In this document: positions 1-8,039 of the stretch, piece by piece
Numbering within the stretch: the first letter of the stretch is position 1
Layout of the letters: each line of letters starts with the position of its first letter
Source: Actinomycetes bacterium
GTDB lineage: Bacteria > Actinomycetota > Acidimicrobiia > Acidimicrobiales > RAAP-2
Reading direction: 5' to 3'
Length of the DNA: 13,970 nt
Assembly: GCA_021849765.1 (NCBI GenBank)
Contig: JAJZSM010000016.1
Location: forward strand, 1 to 13,970
Notes under the pieces: model-generated
Seen by the model: only the letters and a program-made list of their open reading frames with translations
Database searches by the model: none
Told to the model about the DNA's origin: nothing
Program-made: the position numbers and the translations under genes

Positions 1-2864
1 TCGAGCGCGATCACCTCGGCGCCGTCGCGCGAGACGGCGAACCCGCCCTGGCTACGCACGCGCAACTCGAGGTCCTCGGCACCGAGATCGAAGGCACCGG
101 TGGAGAGTTCGACGCGCACGGTCTTTCCAGCGTCGAGCGCGGCCGCGGCCGCCACGGGGTCCACCGTGGCGAGCGCCGGACGAAGCTCCTTGACCGCCTC
201 GCCGAGGCGCGGCCCGACGGAGCGGAAGTTGGGCACCAGTTCGAAACTCAACACCTCGGCCAGTTCCGTGCCGTATTCGAGCACGTCCACGTTCAACTCG
301 TCCTCCACCACGTCCGCCGGCGGGCGGGGGGCGTCGGTGGGCAGGAACACCAGGGCTCGCGCGAGCGGCTGGCGGACCTTCACGCCCGCTTCGGCGCGCG
401 CGGCGCGCCCGAGCGAGGTCAAACGTCGCGCCACCGCCATCGAGCGCTCAAGGTCCGAGTCGATCAGTCCGACGTCGGCCTCGGGCCAGTCCTCTAGGTG
501 CACGGACGCGACGTCGTCCACCTCGTTGAGCGCGCGATAGAGCCGCTCGGCGACGAAGGGGGTAAAGGGGGCGATGAGCAGCGTGATCCGCTGCAGCACG
601 GTCAGGAGCGTCGCGTGCGCGGCCAGGGAATCTGACGCCGGCGCGTCCGGGTCCGTGCGCCAGAACCGACGACGACTGCGCCGGACGTACCAGTTCGACA
701 GGTCGTCGATCAGACCCGCCAACGCGTCGGTGCCCCCGAGTGGCTCGTACCCGTCGAGGGCTGCCGTCACCTCGGTCGTCGTCGACTCGAGACGCGAGAG
801 AATCCACCGGTCCATGTCGCTGCGCTCAGCCACCGGCGGTACACCGGGGTCGGCCGGATCGAAGTTGTTCAGCGCCGCGTACGTCGTGAAAAAGCTGAAC
901 GTGTTCCAGAGCGTCGCGAGAGTTTCGCGCAGCGACGAGTCGATCGCGCCCAGGCTGGCCCTCGTCGAGGTCCACGGCGAGCCCTGGGAGAACATCCACC
1001 AGCGCAGCGGGTCGGCCCCTCGGGTCGTCAGGACCTCCCACGGGTCGATCACGTTGCCAACGGACTTGCTCATCTTGCGGCCCCGCTCGTCGACGATGTG
1101 GCCCAAACAGAGCACGTGTTGGTAGGGCGTGCCCCCAAAAACGAGGGTGTTCACGGCGAGCAGCGAGTAGAACCAACCGCGCGTCTGGTCGATGGCCTCG
1201 GCCACCAGCTGCGCGGGGAACTGCATCGCCTCAGCCGAACCGGCCACGTGGGGGTAGCCGACCTGGGCGGCGGGCATCGCACCGGAGTCGAACCAGGCGT
1301 CGATCACCGGCTCCACCCGTCGAGCGACCAGGCCACAGGTCGGGCAGTCAAAGACGACCTCGTCGATGGCGGGGCGATGCGGGTCAAGTTCGGTGAGGTC
1401 GCGCCCGGCCAACGCACCGAGTTCAGCGCGTGAGCCGATGCAGGTCAGGTGACCATCGTCGCAGCGCCAGATCGGCAGCGGCGTCCCCCAGAAGCGGTCA
1501 CGCGACAGGGCCCAGTCGACGTTGTTGGCGAGCCACTCGCCGAAGCGACCGTCTCGGATGTGGGCCGGGTGCCAGTCGATGGTCGAGTTCTCGGCCATCA
1601 TCGCCTCTTTGAACTGGCTTGTGGCGATGTACCAGCTGGGCTTACCCCAGTAGATCAACACCGTGCTGCAGCGCCAGCAGTGCGGGAGCGCGTGGGTGTA
1701 GTCCAAGCGCGTGATGAGCAGGCCACGCCGCTCGAGTTCGTCGTTGATCGCGTGGTTCGCCTCGCGCACGTCGCGGCCCTCCAGCCACTTGACCGCGGCG
1801 GTGAAGGTACCGTCGGGGCCTACGGGGTTCACCGTCGGCAGACCGTGCGCTCGGGCGACCTGGCGGTCGATCTCCCCGAAGGCCGGTGCCTGGTGGACGA
1901 GGCCGGTGCCCTCATCGGTCGTGACGTAGTCAGCGGCCACCACGTAGCAGGCGTCGACGTCGACCGGCAGTGGGACGTCGGTGAAGGGGCGTTCGTAGTG
2001 CAGGCCCACCAACGCGGTACCGGCCATCGTCGACGAAACACGGGCGTTGGTACCAAAGACTGACTCCACGAGGTCGGCGGCGACGACGGTGCCCTCGACC
2101 ACGGCGTAGGTGATCGAGGGATTGACCGCCACCGCGACGTTGGAGAGCAGTGTCCAGGGCGTCGTGGTCCAGACGGCGAGGTGGGTGACCCCGTCGAGCC
2201 CGTGCGCCGCCGCGTCGGACACGGCCAGTCGCACGAAGGCACTCTCGTCGACCTCGTCGGTGTACACCTCGGGCTGTCCGAGCTCATGGCTCGAGAGGGC
2301 GGTACCGCACCGAGGGCAGTACGGGATGACCTTGAGGTCCTCATAGAGCAGACCGCGCGTGAAGAGCTGCTGGAGCTGCCACCACACCGATTCGACGTAG
2401 GAGGGATTGAACGTGAAGTACGCGTTCTCCATGTCGGTCCAGTAGCCGATTCGCTCGGTGAGCCGTTCGAACTCCCCGACGTAGGTCATCACCGACTCGC
2501 GGCACAGCCGTGTGAATTCGGTGATGCCGACCTCCTCGACGATCGCGCGTTTGCCCGAGATCCCGAGCTGCTTCTCGACTTGGACCTCGACGGGGAGCCC
2601 GTGGGTGTCCCACCCGGCCCGGCGCGCGACGAAGCGGCCCCGCATCGTCTGGTACCGACAGAACAGGTCCTTGTAGATGCGCGCCCAGACGTGGTGCAGC
2701 CCCGGCTTGCCGTTGGCCGTCGGTGGTCCCTCGTAGAACACCCACGGTTCGTTGCCCAGGCGATGGTTCATCGAACGGGTGAAGACGTCATTGGCCTTCC
2801 AACGCGCGAGTTCAGCCTCTTCGAGGTTCACGAAATCGAGGTCGGCGCTGACGGGTTGAAACAC
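1..2864 (-). CDS. ileS: Isoleucyl-tRNA synthetase, eukaryote-like type, 3' end beyond window
   Basis: Class I aminoacyl-tRNA synthetase that charges tRNA-Ile in the cytoplasm. About 954 codons are visible, against a usual length near 1,040, so roughly the last 90 residues lie off the left edge. Seen: HIGH-type motif PGLHHV near residues 54-59 followed by GWDTHGLPVE; the CP1 editing-domain motif WTTTPWTL near 230; Cys pairs CPRC, CWRC and CPTC that may bind zinc; KMSKS (RKMSKSVGN) near 595-600; and an anticodon-binding region beginning around LSNWYVRRSRRRFW. The 'GKPGLHHV' form of HIGH is that of the eukaryote-like (IleS2) group usual in actinobacteria. Start: GTG at 2864 with AAGGAG 4 nt upstream; an ATG 13 nt further up is out of frame. 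The gene is divergent from the acetyltransferase at 2936. The upstream gap is only 71 nt, too short for a T-box leader. No frameshift seen. Confidence 0.97.
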   Translation of the reverse strand, partial: MFQPVSADLDFVNLEEAELARWKANDVFTRSMNHRLGNEPWVFYEGPPTANGKPGLHHVWARIYKDLFCRYQTMRGRFVARRAGWDTHGLPVEVQVEKQLGISGKRAIVEEVGITEFTRLCRESVMTYVGEFERLTERIGYWTDMENAYFTFNPSYVESVWWQLQQLFTRGLLYEDLKVIPYCPRCGTALSSHELGQPEVYTDEVDESAFVRLAVSDAAAHGLDGVTHLAVWTTTPWTLLSNVAVAVNPSITYAVVEGTVVAADLVESVFGTNARVSSTMAGTALVGLHYERPFTDVPLPVDVDACYVVAADYVTTDEGTGLVHQAPAFGEIDRQVARAHGLPTVNPVGPDGTFTAAVKWLEGRDVREANHAINDELERRGLLITRLDYTHALPHCWRCSTVLIYWGKPSWYIATSQFKEAMMAENSTIDWHPAHIRDGRFGEWLANNVDWALSRDRFWGTPLPIWRCDDGHLTCIGSRAELGALAGRDLTELDPHRPAIDEVVFDCPTCGLVARRVEPVIDAWFDSGAMPAAQVGYPHVAGSAEAMQFPAQLVAEAIDQTRGWFYSLLAVNTLVFGGTPYQHVLCLGHIVDERGRKMSKSVGNVIDPWEVLTTRGADPLRWWMFSQGSPWTSTRASLGAIDSSLRETLATLWNTFSFFTTYAALNNFDPADPGVPPVAERSDMDRWILSRLESTTTEVTAALDGYEPLGGTDALAGLIDDLSNWYVRRSRRRFWRTDPDAPASDSLAAHATLLTVLQRITLLIAPFTPFVAERLYRALNEVDDVASVHLEDWPEADVGLIDSDLERSMAVARRLTSLGRAARAEAGVKVRQPLARALVFLPTDAPRPPADVVEDELNVDVLEYGTELAEVLSFELVPNFRSVGPRLGEAVKELRPALATVDPVAAAAALDAGKTVRVELSTGAFDLGAEDLELRVRSQGGFAVSRDGAEVIAL

Positions 2865-2868
2865 GGTG

Positions 2869-2874
2869 CTCCTT
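2869..2874 (-). promoter_or_regulatory. Ribosome binding site of ileS
   Basis: AAGGAG lies 4 nt upstream of the GTG codon at 2864 and decides that start. A TACGAT -10-like hexamer at 2889-2894 on the same strand would give a leader of about 18 nt. No clear -35 is visible. Confidence 0.6.
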
Positions 2875-2923
2875 CATCGGGTCCCCTCATCGTACTAACG
2901 GACCTTGAAGCGCCGATGACCCG

Positions 2924-2929
2924 TATCGT
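2924..2929 (+). promoter_or_regulatory. -10 box for a probable leaderless transcript (GNAT gene at 2936)
   Basis: TATCGT is followed by exactly 6 nt (GGGCTG) and then the GTG start codon, so transcription would begin at or next to the start codon. No Shine-Dalgarno sequence precedes this GTG. TTGAAG at 2905-2910 is too close (13 nt) to be a standard -35. Confidence 0.5.
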
Positions 2930-2935
2930 GGGCTG

Positions 2936-3406
2936 GTGCCGTTCACGATCATTGACGAGCCCGTCGGGGCCAGCGGGTCGCGCAGTCTCATCTACGCCGC
3001 GGTCGACGAGTTAGAGCGCCGCTACGGCAACGCCGAGGACGCCCAGCACCTCGATTACGAGGAGCTGGCCCCGCCGCGGGGGTGCTTCCTCGTGGCCCGC
3101 GACGGTGGCAATCTGGCCGGCGGCGTCGGCCTTCGCCTGATCGGTGACTCGTCTGCGGCCCTCGGCGAGGTGAAACGGCTCTGGGTGCGACCCGACCTGC
3201 GCCGCCACGGCCTGGCCAAGGCGTTGATGGACGCCGTCGCTCTTCGCGCGCGTGAACTGGGTTACCGCCGGCTCTACCTCGAGACCGGTCCGGCGCAACC
3301 CGAAGCCCTCGCGCTCTACCCGAGGATCGGGTGGGAACCGGTCGACACGTTCCCGCCGGGTGCCTACACCCACCCCGGCGCGTCGCGGTTCACGCTCGCG
3401 CTCTAG
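2936..3406 (+). CDS. GNAT family N-acetyltransferase
   Basis: Single-domain GNAT protein of 156 residues, expected to transfer an acetyl group from acetyl-CoA to an amine; the substrate cannot be told from sequence. Seen: the strand-4 and acetyl-CoA loop region VKRLWVRPDLRRHGLAKALM (about residues 79-98), where RRHGLA corresponds to the family's Q/R-x-x-G-x-G/A pyrophosphate loop; then LETGPAQPEALALYPRIGW, a typical GNAT C-terminal motif with the Tyr that often acts as general acid. Start: GTG at 2936; nearby ATG and GTG codons upstream are out of frame, and the -10-like box 6 nt upstream fits leaderless expression. The gene is divergent from ileS and convergent with the HAD gene, whose stop it overlaps by three bases. 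It is a stand-alone gene, so context gives no clue to the substrate. Confidence 0.9.
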   Translation: MPFTIIDEPVGASGSRSLIYAAVDELERRYGNAEDAQHLDYEELAPPRGCFLVARDGGNLAGGVGLRLIGDSSAALGEVKRLWVRPDLRRHGLAKALMDAVALRARELGYRRLYLETGPAQPEALALYPRIGWEPVDTFPPGAYTHPGASRFTLAL

Positions 3407-4059
3407 CGACCGAAGGCGCGATCGAGCCACTGCGCCGACAGATCGGCGAGCGAGTCGAGCACGAGGTCGGCGAGCCCGAAGGCCGGCAGCTCACGGTCAA
3501 CGGGCGTGGGCACCGCGACTACCGACATCCGTCCAGCCTTGGCGGCGAGCACCCCGGCCGAGGAGTCTTCGAAGACGAGACAGCTCGTCGGGGCGACCGC
3601 CAGGTTCGCCGCGGCGCTGAGAAAGACACCGGGGTGGGGCTTGCCGAAGGGCTCGGTCTCGGCCGAGTTGATCGAAAGGAACCGATCACGCAGATCGAAG
3701 TGGGCGAGACAGCGCTCGATGAGCACGTAGGGGGTGGAGCTCGCGAGCGCCACCGGTCCACGCTCGGCCGCGAGGTCGAGCGCTCGAACGGCCCCCGGGA
3801 GCAACCGCCCCTGGGACTCGACCAACTCCCCCACCCGCTCCAGCAGTCGCGCGACGATCGCTTCGGCGCTGGGGCCGCTCCAGGGGTAACGCTGATACCA
3901 GTACGAGACGACCTCGGCGACGAACATGCCCTTGGTACGTCGGTCCTCATCCTCGGTGATCGGCACACCTAAGGACCCGAAGATCTCGACCTCGGCCCGA
4001 TGCCACAGCACCTCGGAGTCGATGAGGAGTCCGTCCATGTCAAAGAGCGTCGCGCGCAT
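3403..4059 (-). CDS. HAD-superfamily sugar-phosphate phosphatase, HxpB/YniC-like
   Basis: Cytoplasmic HAD hydrolase (beta-phosphoglucomutase-like subfamily with helical cap), 218 residues. Motif I is DMDGLLIDSE (nucleophile D7, acid/base D9); the cap contains WYQRYPWSGPS (54-64) and LLPG (86-89); motif II is LASSTP (105-110); motif III is K140 in GKPHP; motif IV is EDS (164-166). From memory, E. coli HxpB (hexitol and 2-deoxyglucose-6-phosphate phosphatase, 222 residues) shares the WY-PW-GPS cap segment, FDLRD and SAE, so a hexitol/hexose-phosphate phosphatase is a reasonable inference; the physiological substrate is open. Start: the ATG before RATLFDMDG is used. A GTG two codons upstream (4065) is an alternative, because CAGAGT lies exactly 6 nt before it. 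The frame stays open far upstream (to 4737), but that stretch is antisense to the neighbouring GNAT gene. Divergent from that gene with a 39-nt gap. Confidence 0.92.
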   Translation of the reverse strand: MRATLFDMDGLLIDSEVLWHRAEVEIFGSLGVPITEDEDRRTKGMFVAEVVSYWYQRYPWSGPSAEAIVARLLERVGELVESQGRLLPGAVRALDLAAERGPVALASSTPYVLIERCLAHFDLRDRFLSINSAETEPFGKPHPGVFLSAAANLAVAPTSCLVFEDSSAGVLAAKAGRMSVVAVPTPVDRELPAFGLADLVLDSLADLSAQWLDRAFGR

Positions 4060-4086
4060 CGTCACCCCGACACTCTGACACAGCCG

Positions 4087-4092
4087 TAACGT
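4087..4092 (+). promoter_or_regulatory. -10 box for a probable leaderless transcript (double-GNAT gene at 4099)
   Basis: TAACGT, then 6 nt (GGTTCC), then the GTG start codon at 4099. There is no Shine-Dalgarno sequence. The geometry matches that at 2924 and 5622. No convincing -35 is seen. Confidence 0.5.
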
Positions 4093-4098
4093 GGTTCC

Positions 4099-5028
4099 GT
4101 GTCCGCCATACGCCTCCTCGTGCCCTCGGACGTAGACGACATCGTCGAGGCCGTCGCGCGTGACCAGCGCCTCGCGAGCCAGTCGAACCGCTTCATCGAC
4201 GCTGCCCTTAACCGAGACGAGCTCGGTGATTCCTACCGACGACGTCGGACGCCGACCTGGGTCGCGCTCGAGGGGACGCGACTGGTCGGCCACCTCACCG
4301 CAACCACGCTGCAACGGCCGTCGGGTCGGGTGAGCGCCTGGATCAGTCCCGACGCCGCCTCCTTTAGCGACGTGGCGACGCTCGGCGCGCTCTACGCCTT
4401 CGCCGGTGCGCGGTGGCTCGCCGACGGCGTCGAGGACCACGAGGTGTGGACGTACGACCGTCCCGACACCCGCGACCCCTGGCTCGAGCTCGGATTCGCC
4501 CTGCGATTCCGCCGTGGCTGTCTCGAGCTGGTCTCGCGAGGTGAGCCGAACTGGCCGCCGGGCTACCGGCTGCGACACGGCACCCGTGACGACCTCGACC
4601 TGGCGCTGCACTTCAATGGCCTGCTCGACGACGAGGACGCCGCGGGACCGAGTTTCGCGCGGCCCGAACCCTTCGACCGCGACGGACTCGCCGAGACGCT
4701 CGATGACCCCGACACGGTCCACGCGGTGGTCGAGCACCTTGAAGGTCCGGTGGCCCAGGCCATCGTCTTTCCCCTGCTACCCGTACGCGGTGCCCACGAA
4801 CGCACCGTGCACCTGAGCGCGGTCGTGGTCGAACCGGCACACCGGGGCCGCGGCGTGGCGACAGCCATGCTCGACGAGCTCGCTGGCGAGGCCCGCCGAC
4901 GAGGCTTTCAGTACGCCGACGTCACGTGGCGCACGGCCAACCTCGCGGCGGCCGCATTCTGGCGTGCCTACGGCGCCACCGCGACCTACGTCCGCCTGCA
5001 GCGACGGCTAGGCGACGACGCCACGTAG
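4099..5028 (+). CDS. GNAT family protein with two acetyltransferase-like halves
   Basis: A 309-residue protein, about twice the length of one GNAT domain. The C-terminal half (about 152-305) is a recognisable GNAT domain: LSAVVVEPAHRGRGVATAMLDEL carries the acetyl-CoA loop RGRGVA, followed by a helix and NLAAAAFWRAYGA, the usual C-terminal motif. The N-terminal half (about 1-150) starts like a GNAT (IRLLVPSDVDDIVEAVARDQ, then WVALEGTRLVGHLTA) and ends WLELGFALRFRRGCLEL, but has no Q/R-x-x-G-x-G loop, so it is probably a degenerate, non-catalytic copy. Tandem GNAT proteins are common in actinobacteria (mycothiol synthase MshD is one), but I see nothing specific to MshD here. Substrate unknown. 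The start is GTG with a -10-like box 6 nt upstream. The gene ends in TAG 60 nt before the convergent peroxidase gene. Confidence 0.85.
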   Translation: MSAIRLLVPSDVDDIVEAVARDQRLASQSNRFIDAALNRDELGDSYRRRRTPTWVALEGTRLVGHLTATTLQRPSGRVSAWISPDAASFSDVATLGALYAFAGARWLADGVEDHEVWTYDRPDTRDPWLELGFALRFRRGCLELVSRGEPNWPPGYRLRHGTRDDLDLALHFNGLLDDEDAAGPSFARPEPFDRDGLAETLDDPDTVHAVVEHLEGPVAQAIVFPLLPVRGAHERTVHLSAVVVEPAHRGRGVATAMLDELAGEARRRGFQYADVTWRTANLAAAAFWRAYGATATYVRLQRRLGDDAT

Positions 5029-5088
5029 CCACCACATGCTCGTGGCGAAGGAACCGCGTCACTCGTTTGGCCGAGCGAACACGAACCG

Positions 5089-5571
<483 letters not shown>

Positions 5572-5578
5572 GGAGGTG

Positions 5579-5584
5579 ACGATA
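5579..5584 (-). promoter_or_regulatory. -10 box for a probable leaderless transcript (GPx gene)
   Basis: On the minus strand TATCGT is followed by 7 nt (CACCTCC) and the ATG at 5571. The CCTCC run is the complement of a Shine-Dalgarno, not one itself, so leaderless initiation is the simpler reading. Confidence 0.5.
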
Positions 5585-5621
5585 CCGGGGCCGACGTGTT
5601 CGTCAATCGCTCCGTCACTTC

Positions 5622-5627
5622 TAGGCT
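5622..5627 (+). promoter_or_regulatory. -10 box for a probable leaderless transcript (quinone oxidoreductase gene)
   Basis: TAGGCT, then 6 nt (CCCCGT), then the ATG at 5634. No purine-rich ribosome binding site precedes the ATG. It lies in the 62-bp divergent region shared with the GPx gene. Confidence 0.5.
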
Positions 5628-5633
5628 CCCCGT

Positions 5634-6578
5634 ATGCACGCCGCCGTACTCATCGATGGACGCCTCGAAGTTCAACAACGACCGCTCCCCGAGCCGGGAC
5701 CCGGCGACGTCCTCGTCGCCGTCGCCGGCGCGGGCGTCAATGCGGCGGACCTGATGCAGCGCCGCGGGCTGTACCCCGCACCCCCGGGCTGGCCCACCGA
5801 CGTCCCGGGGCTCGAACTCGCCGGTGTGGTCACCGCGGTCGGCCACGGCGTTGACCCCGAGCTCATCGGGCGTCGCATCTGTGCGATCGTGGGCGGCGGT
5901 GCGCAGGCGACACACTGCGTGGTACCGAGCGAACACCTGATCGGGGTCGCGGACTCGATCGATCTCACGGTCGCGGGCGGTTTCGCCGAGGCGTTCGTCA
6001 CGGCCCACGACGCCCTCGTCACCCAGGCGGCGACCGGCTCGGGTGACCGGATCCTGATCTCGGGGGCCACGGGTGGTGTTGGCTCGGCCGCGGTCCAGAT
6101 CGCGGCGCGCCGCGGCGCCGAAGTGATCGCCGTCACCCGCACGACCCAGTTCCACGACCGACTCCGCGAACTCGGCGCGTCTGAGACCATCACCGTCGAC
6201 CAGGCGGCGACCCTCGACCCGGTCGATGTCGTCATCGAGCTCGTCGGCGCGGCGCACCTCCAGCACGCGCTCGGCGTACTCGCCGCGAGAGCCCGCGTGG
6301 TCGTCATCGGTGTGGGCGGCGGTGGGCGCGTCGAAGTAGACCTGCTCAGGCTGATGAACCGGCGCGCCACGATCACCGGTTCCACCTTGCGCTCACGCAG
6401 TCGCGACGAGAAGGCCCTCGTAATCCAGCGCGCGAGCGCCGACTTGCTCGACGACTGGTCGAGTGGTCGACTCCAGATCCCGGTCGCGCGCGTCGTCGAC
6501 CTCGCCGACATCACCGCGGCCTACGATTACTTCGCCGAGCCCGGGAAATTCGGCAAGGTCGTGGTGCGCATCTCGTGA
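5634..6578 (+). CDS. NADPH:quinone oxidoreductase, zinc-free medium-chain dehydrogenase/reductase
   Basis: A 314-residue MDR-superfamily oxidoreductase of the quinone oxidoreductase/PIG3 type, which reduces quinones or other activated carbonyl compounds with NAD(P)H. Seen: N-terminal GroES-like domain (about 1-120) with GPGDVLVAVAGAGVNAADLMQRRG and PGLELAGVV; nucleotide-binding Rossmann domain with GATGGVGSAAVQIA (144-157), the AxxGxxG signature typical of QOR-type enzymes; ITGSTLRSRS (248-256), a segment characteristic of the PIG3-like group; and a C-terminal KFGKVVVRI. There is no Cys-rich structural-zinc lobe, as expected for this zinc-free branch. The start ATG has a -10-like box 6 nt upstream. 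The stop TGA overlaps the GTG start of the next small gene (GTGA), implying translational coupling. The exact substrate is unknown. Confidence 0.92.
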   Translation: MHAAVLIDGRLEVQQRPLPEPGPGDVLVAVAGAGVNAADLMQRRGLYPAPPGWPTDVPGLELAGVVTAVGHGVDPELIGRRICAIVGGGAQATHCVVPSEHLIGVADSIDLTVAGGFAEAFVTAHDALVTQAATGSGDRILISGATGGVGSAAVQIAARRGAEVIAVTRTTQFHDRLRELGASETITVDQAATLDPVDVVIELVGAAHLQHALGVLAARARVVVIGVGGGGRVEVDLLRLMNRRATITGSTLRSRSRDEKALVIQRASADLLDDWSSGRLQIPVARVVDLADITAAYDYFAEPGKFGKVVVRIS

Positions 6579-6814
6579 CCACGTGGCGTTACGGGGAGCC
6601 GGTCCCCCGGCCCCACCCCTCGCGTTGCGACCCCGATCGACCCGACTACGAGGCGATCATCGCCGCCCATGAACACGCGGTGAGAACGGAGGCGCCGACG
6701 TACCTCGACCCCGCGACGGGCTTCGTCGTGCTCACCGTGGCAACGTTGGCACGTCGGGGCCAGTGCTGTGACAGCGGCTGTCGACACTGTCCCTACCTCG
6801 AGTCCACGACGTAA
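6575..6814 (+). CDS. Small Cys-rich DUF5522-like protein
   Basis: A 79-residue protein of unknown function. The C-terminus has YLDPATGFVVLTVATLARRGQCCDSGCRHCPY (described by residues): Tyr43-Gly49, then Cys64, Cys65, Cys69 and Cys72 in a CC-x3-C-x2-CPY arrangement. I recognise this 'DPxTG...RGxCCxxGCRHCPY' pattern as that of the DUF5522 family of short bacterial proteins; the four cysteines suggest metal or iron-sulphur binding, which is inference only. The N-terminal half is Pro/Arg-rich with no motif I can name. Start: GTG at 6575, overlapping the TGA of the quinone oxidoreductase gene by four bases, so it is probably co-translated with it and may act with it. The gene is followed within six bases by an 18-bp hairpin. 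Confidence 0.85.
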   Translation: MTTWRYGEPVPRPHPSRCDPDRPDYEAIIAAHEHAVRTEAPTYLDPATGFVVLTVATLARRGQCCDSGCRHCPYLESTT

Positions 6815-6819
6815 CCAAG

Positions 6820-6858
6820 CGAGCCGCCATCGCCCGCGAGGCGGGCGATGGCGGCTCG
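6820..6858. terminator. Bidirectional hairpin terminator between convergent genes
   Basis: Perfect 18-bp inverted repeat (6820-6837 paired with 6841-6858; left arm begins CGAGCCGCC) with a 3-nt GAG loop. It lies 5 nt after the stop of the DUF5522-like gene and 16 nt after the ald stop on the other strand, so it can serve both transcripts. Neither side carries a U-tract, as is often seen for hairpin terminators in high-GC actinobacteria. A smaller 6-bp repeat (6871-6876 with 6882-6887) overlaps the ald stop codon. Confidence 0.8.
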
Positions 6859-6874
6859 GACCGTGGTCAGCGAC

Positions 6875-7993
6875 CTACAGCAGGTCGCGCAGTGGCGTGT
6901 AGTCCATGCCGTGGGCTTCAGCCACGGGACCGTAGGTGACCGCACCGTTCACGGTGTTGACACCTTCGGCGAGCGCGTCATCGGCCAGGACCGCCTCGCG
7001 CCACCCGTGGTGGGCGAGCTCCATCGCGTAGGGCAGCGTCGCGTTCGCGAGCGCCGCGGTGGACGTGTTCGGCACCGCACCGGGCATGTTCGCCACGCAG
7101 TAGAAGATCGAACCGTTCACCTCGAAGACCGGGTCGGAGTGGGTGGTCGGGTGGGTCGCCTCGAAGCACCCGCCCTGGTCCACCGAGATGTCAACGAGGA
7201 CCGATCCCTCGCGCATCTTCGCCACGAGGTCGTTGCTCACCAACTTGGGCGCCTTGGCGCCCACGACGAGCACCGCACCGATGACGATGTCCGCACCGAT
7301 GCAGGCCTCCTCCAAACTCAAGGTCGACGAGGCGATCGTCTGGAGACGTCCGTCAAAGTGATGGTCGATCTGACGAAGCCGGTCGAGGTTCCGGTCGAGG
7401 AGCTTCACGTTCGCGTGCAGGCCGACCGCGAGGGTGGCGGCTGCGAGACCCGCGACGCCGGCGCCGATCACGACGACGTTCACCGGCGCGACGCCCGGGA
7501 CGCCACTGATCAGTGAGCCGTGGCCACCGCCGGGCCGCATGAGGTGATGCGCGCCCATCAACGGCGCCATCCGTCCGGCGACCTCGCTCATCGGCGTGAG
7601 CAGCGGCAACGAGTTGTCGCGGAGTCGAACCGTCTCGTACGCGATGGCGACGTTGTTCGCCGCCACGAGGGCGTCGGTGCACTCACGTGAGGCGGCCAGG
7701 TGCAGGTAGGTGAAGAGGACTTGATTCTTGTGGGCGGCCAGTCGCGGGTACTCCGCCGCGATCGGCTCCTTGACCTTCATGATCATGTCGCTGTCGGCCC
7801 AGACATCATCGACGTCGTCGACGATGGTGGCGCCATTCGCGACGTAGTCCGCGTCACTGATCGACGAACCTACGCCCGCGCCGCGCTCGATGAGCACCTG
7901 GTGTCCCGCGCCAGTGAGCTCACGAGCACCCGCCGGGGTGAGTGCCACGCGGTTCTCGTCGGTCTTGATTTCCTTCGGTACGCCTATTTTCAT
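6875..7993 (-). CDS. ald: Alanine dehydrogenase
   Basis: Catalyses L-alanine + NAD+ + H2O to pyruvate + NH4+ + NADH, reversibly, in the cytoplasm. The 372 residues match the family length (371 in M. tuberculosis Ald), with strong similarity throughout. Seen: MKIGVPKEIK; Arg15 in ENRVALTP; catalytic Lys75 in KVKEPIAAEY; His98 in TYLHLAA (His96 in mycobacteria, shifted by two inserted residues); the dinucleotide fold VVVIGAGVAGLAA; GAVLVVGAKAPKLVS; and DISVDQGGCFE with the conserved Asp. Start: the inner ATG at 7993 is chosen because it gives the family's canonical N-terminus and has AGGA 8 nt upstream; an in-frame ATG at 8002 would add three residues. The gene follows the permease gene after 46 nt on the same strand with no terminator between, so it is probably the last gene of the polyamine operon and ends at the hairpin at 6820-6858. 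Confidence 0.96.
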   Translation of the reverse strand: MKIGVPKEIKTDENRVALTPAGARELTGAGHQVLIERGAGVGSSISDADYVANGATIVDDVDDVWADSDMIMKVKEPIAAEYPRLAAHKNQVLFTYLHLAASRECTDALVAANNVAIAYETVRLRDNSLPLLTPMSEVAGRMAPLMGAHHLMRPGGGHGSLISGVPGVAPVNVVVIGAGVAGLAAATLAVGLHANVKLLDRNLDRLRQIDHHFDGRLQTIASSTLSLEEACIGADIVIGAVLVVGAKAPKLVSNDLVAKMREGSVLVDISVDQGGCFEATHPTTHSDPVFEVNGSIFYCVANMPGAVPNTSTAALANATLPYAMELAHHGWREAVLADDALAEGVNTVNGAVTYGPVAEAHGMDYTPLRDLL

Positions 7994-8039
7994 GAAATTC
8001 ATCCTAATTTGCCGATTGCGGTGCCCTCGTTGGCTCCGA

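Noticed and set aside
2865..2935. Possible T-box or other tRNA-sensing leader upstream of ileS
   Set aside because: The whole gap is 71 nt and shared with a divergent gene; a T-box needs far more sequence, and no specifier or antiterminator motif is seen.
2181..3014. 277-residue plus-strand open frame across the 5' end of ileS
   Set aside because: It is the complement of conserved synthetase motifs and runs into the GNAT gene out of frame; a shadow frame.
3331..3972. 213-residue plus-strand open frame antisense to the HAD gene
   Set aside because: Arg/Gly-rich composition with no motif; the opposite strand encodes all HAD motifs.
4060..4737. Upstream extension of the HAD gene frame to 444 residues
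   Set aside because: The added part is antisense to the double-GNAT gene, has no domain, and the HAD family begins at the DxDG motif near the chosen ATG; high GC keeps antisense frames open.
5029..5088. Terminator between the convergent double-GNAT and GPx genes
   Set aside because: Only imperfect pairing around CTCG/CGAG is visible; not strong enough to call.
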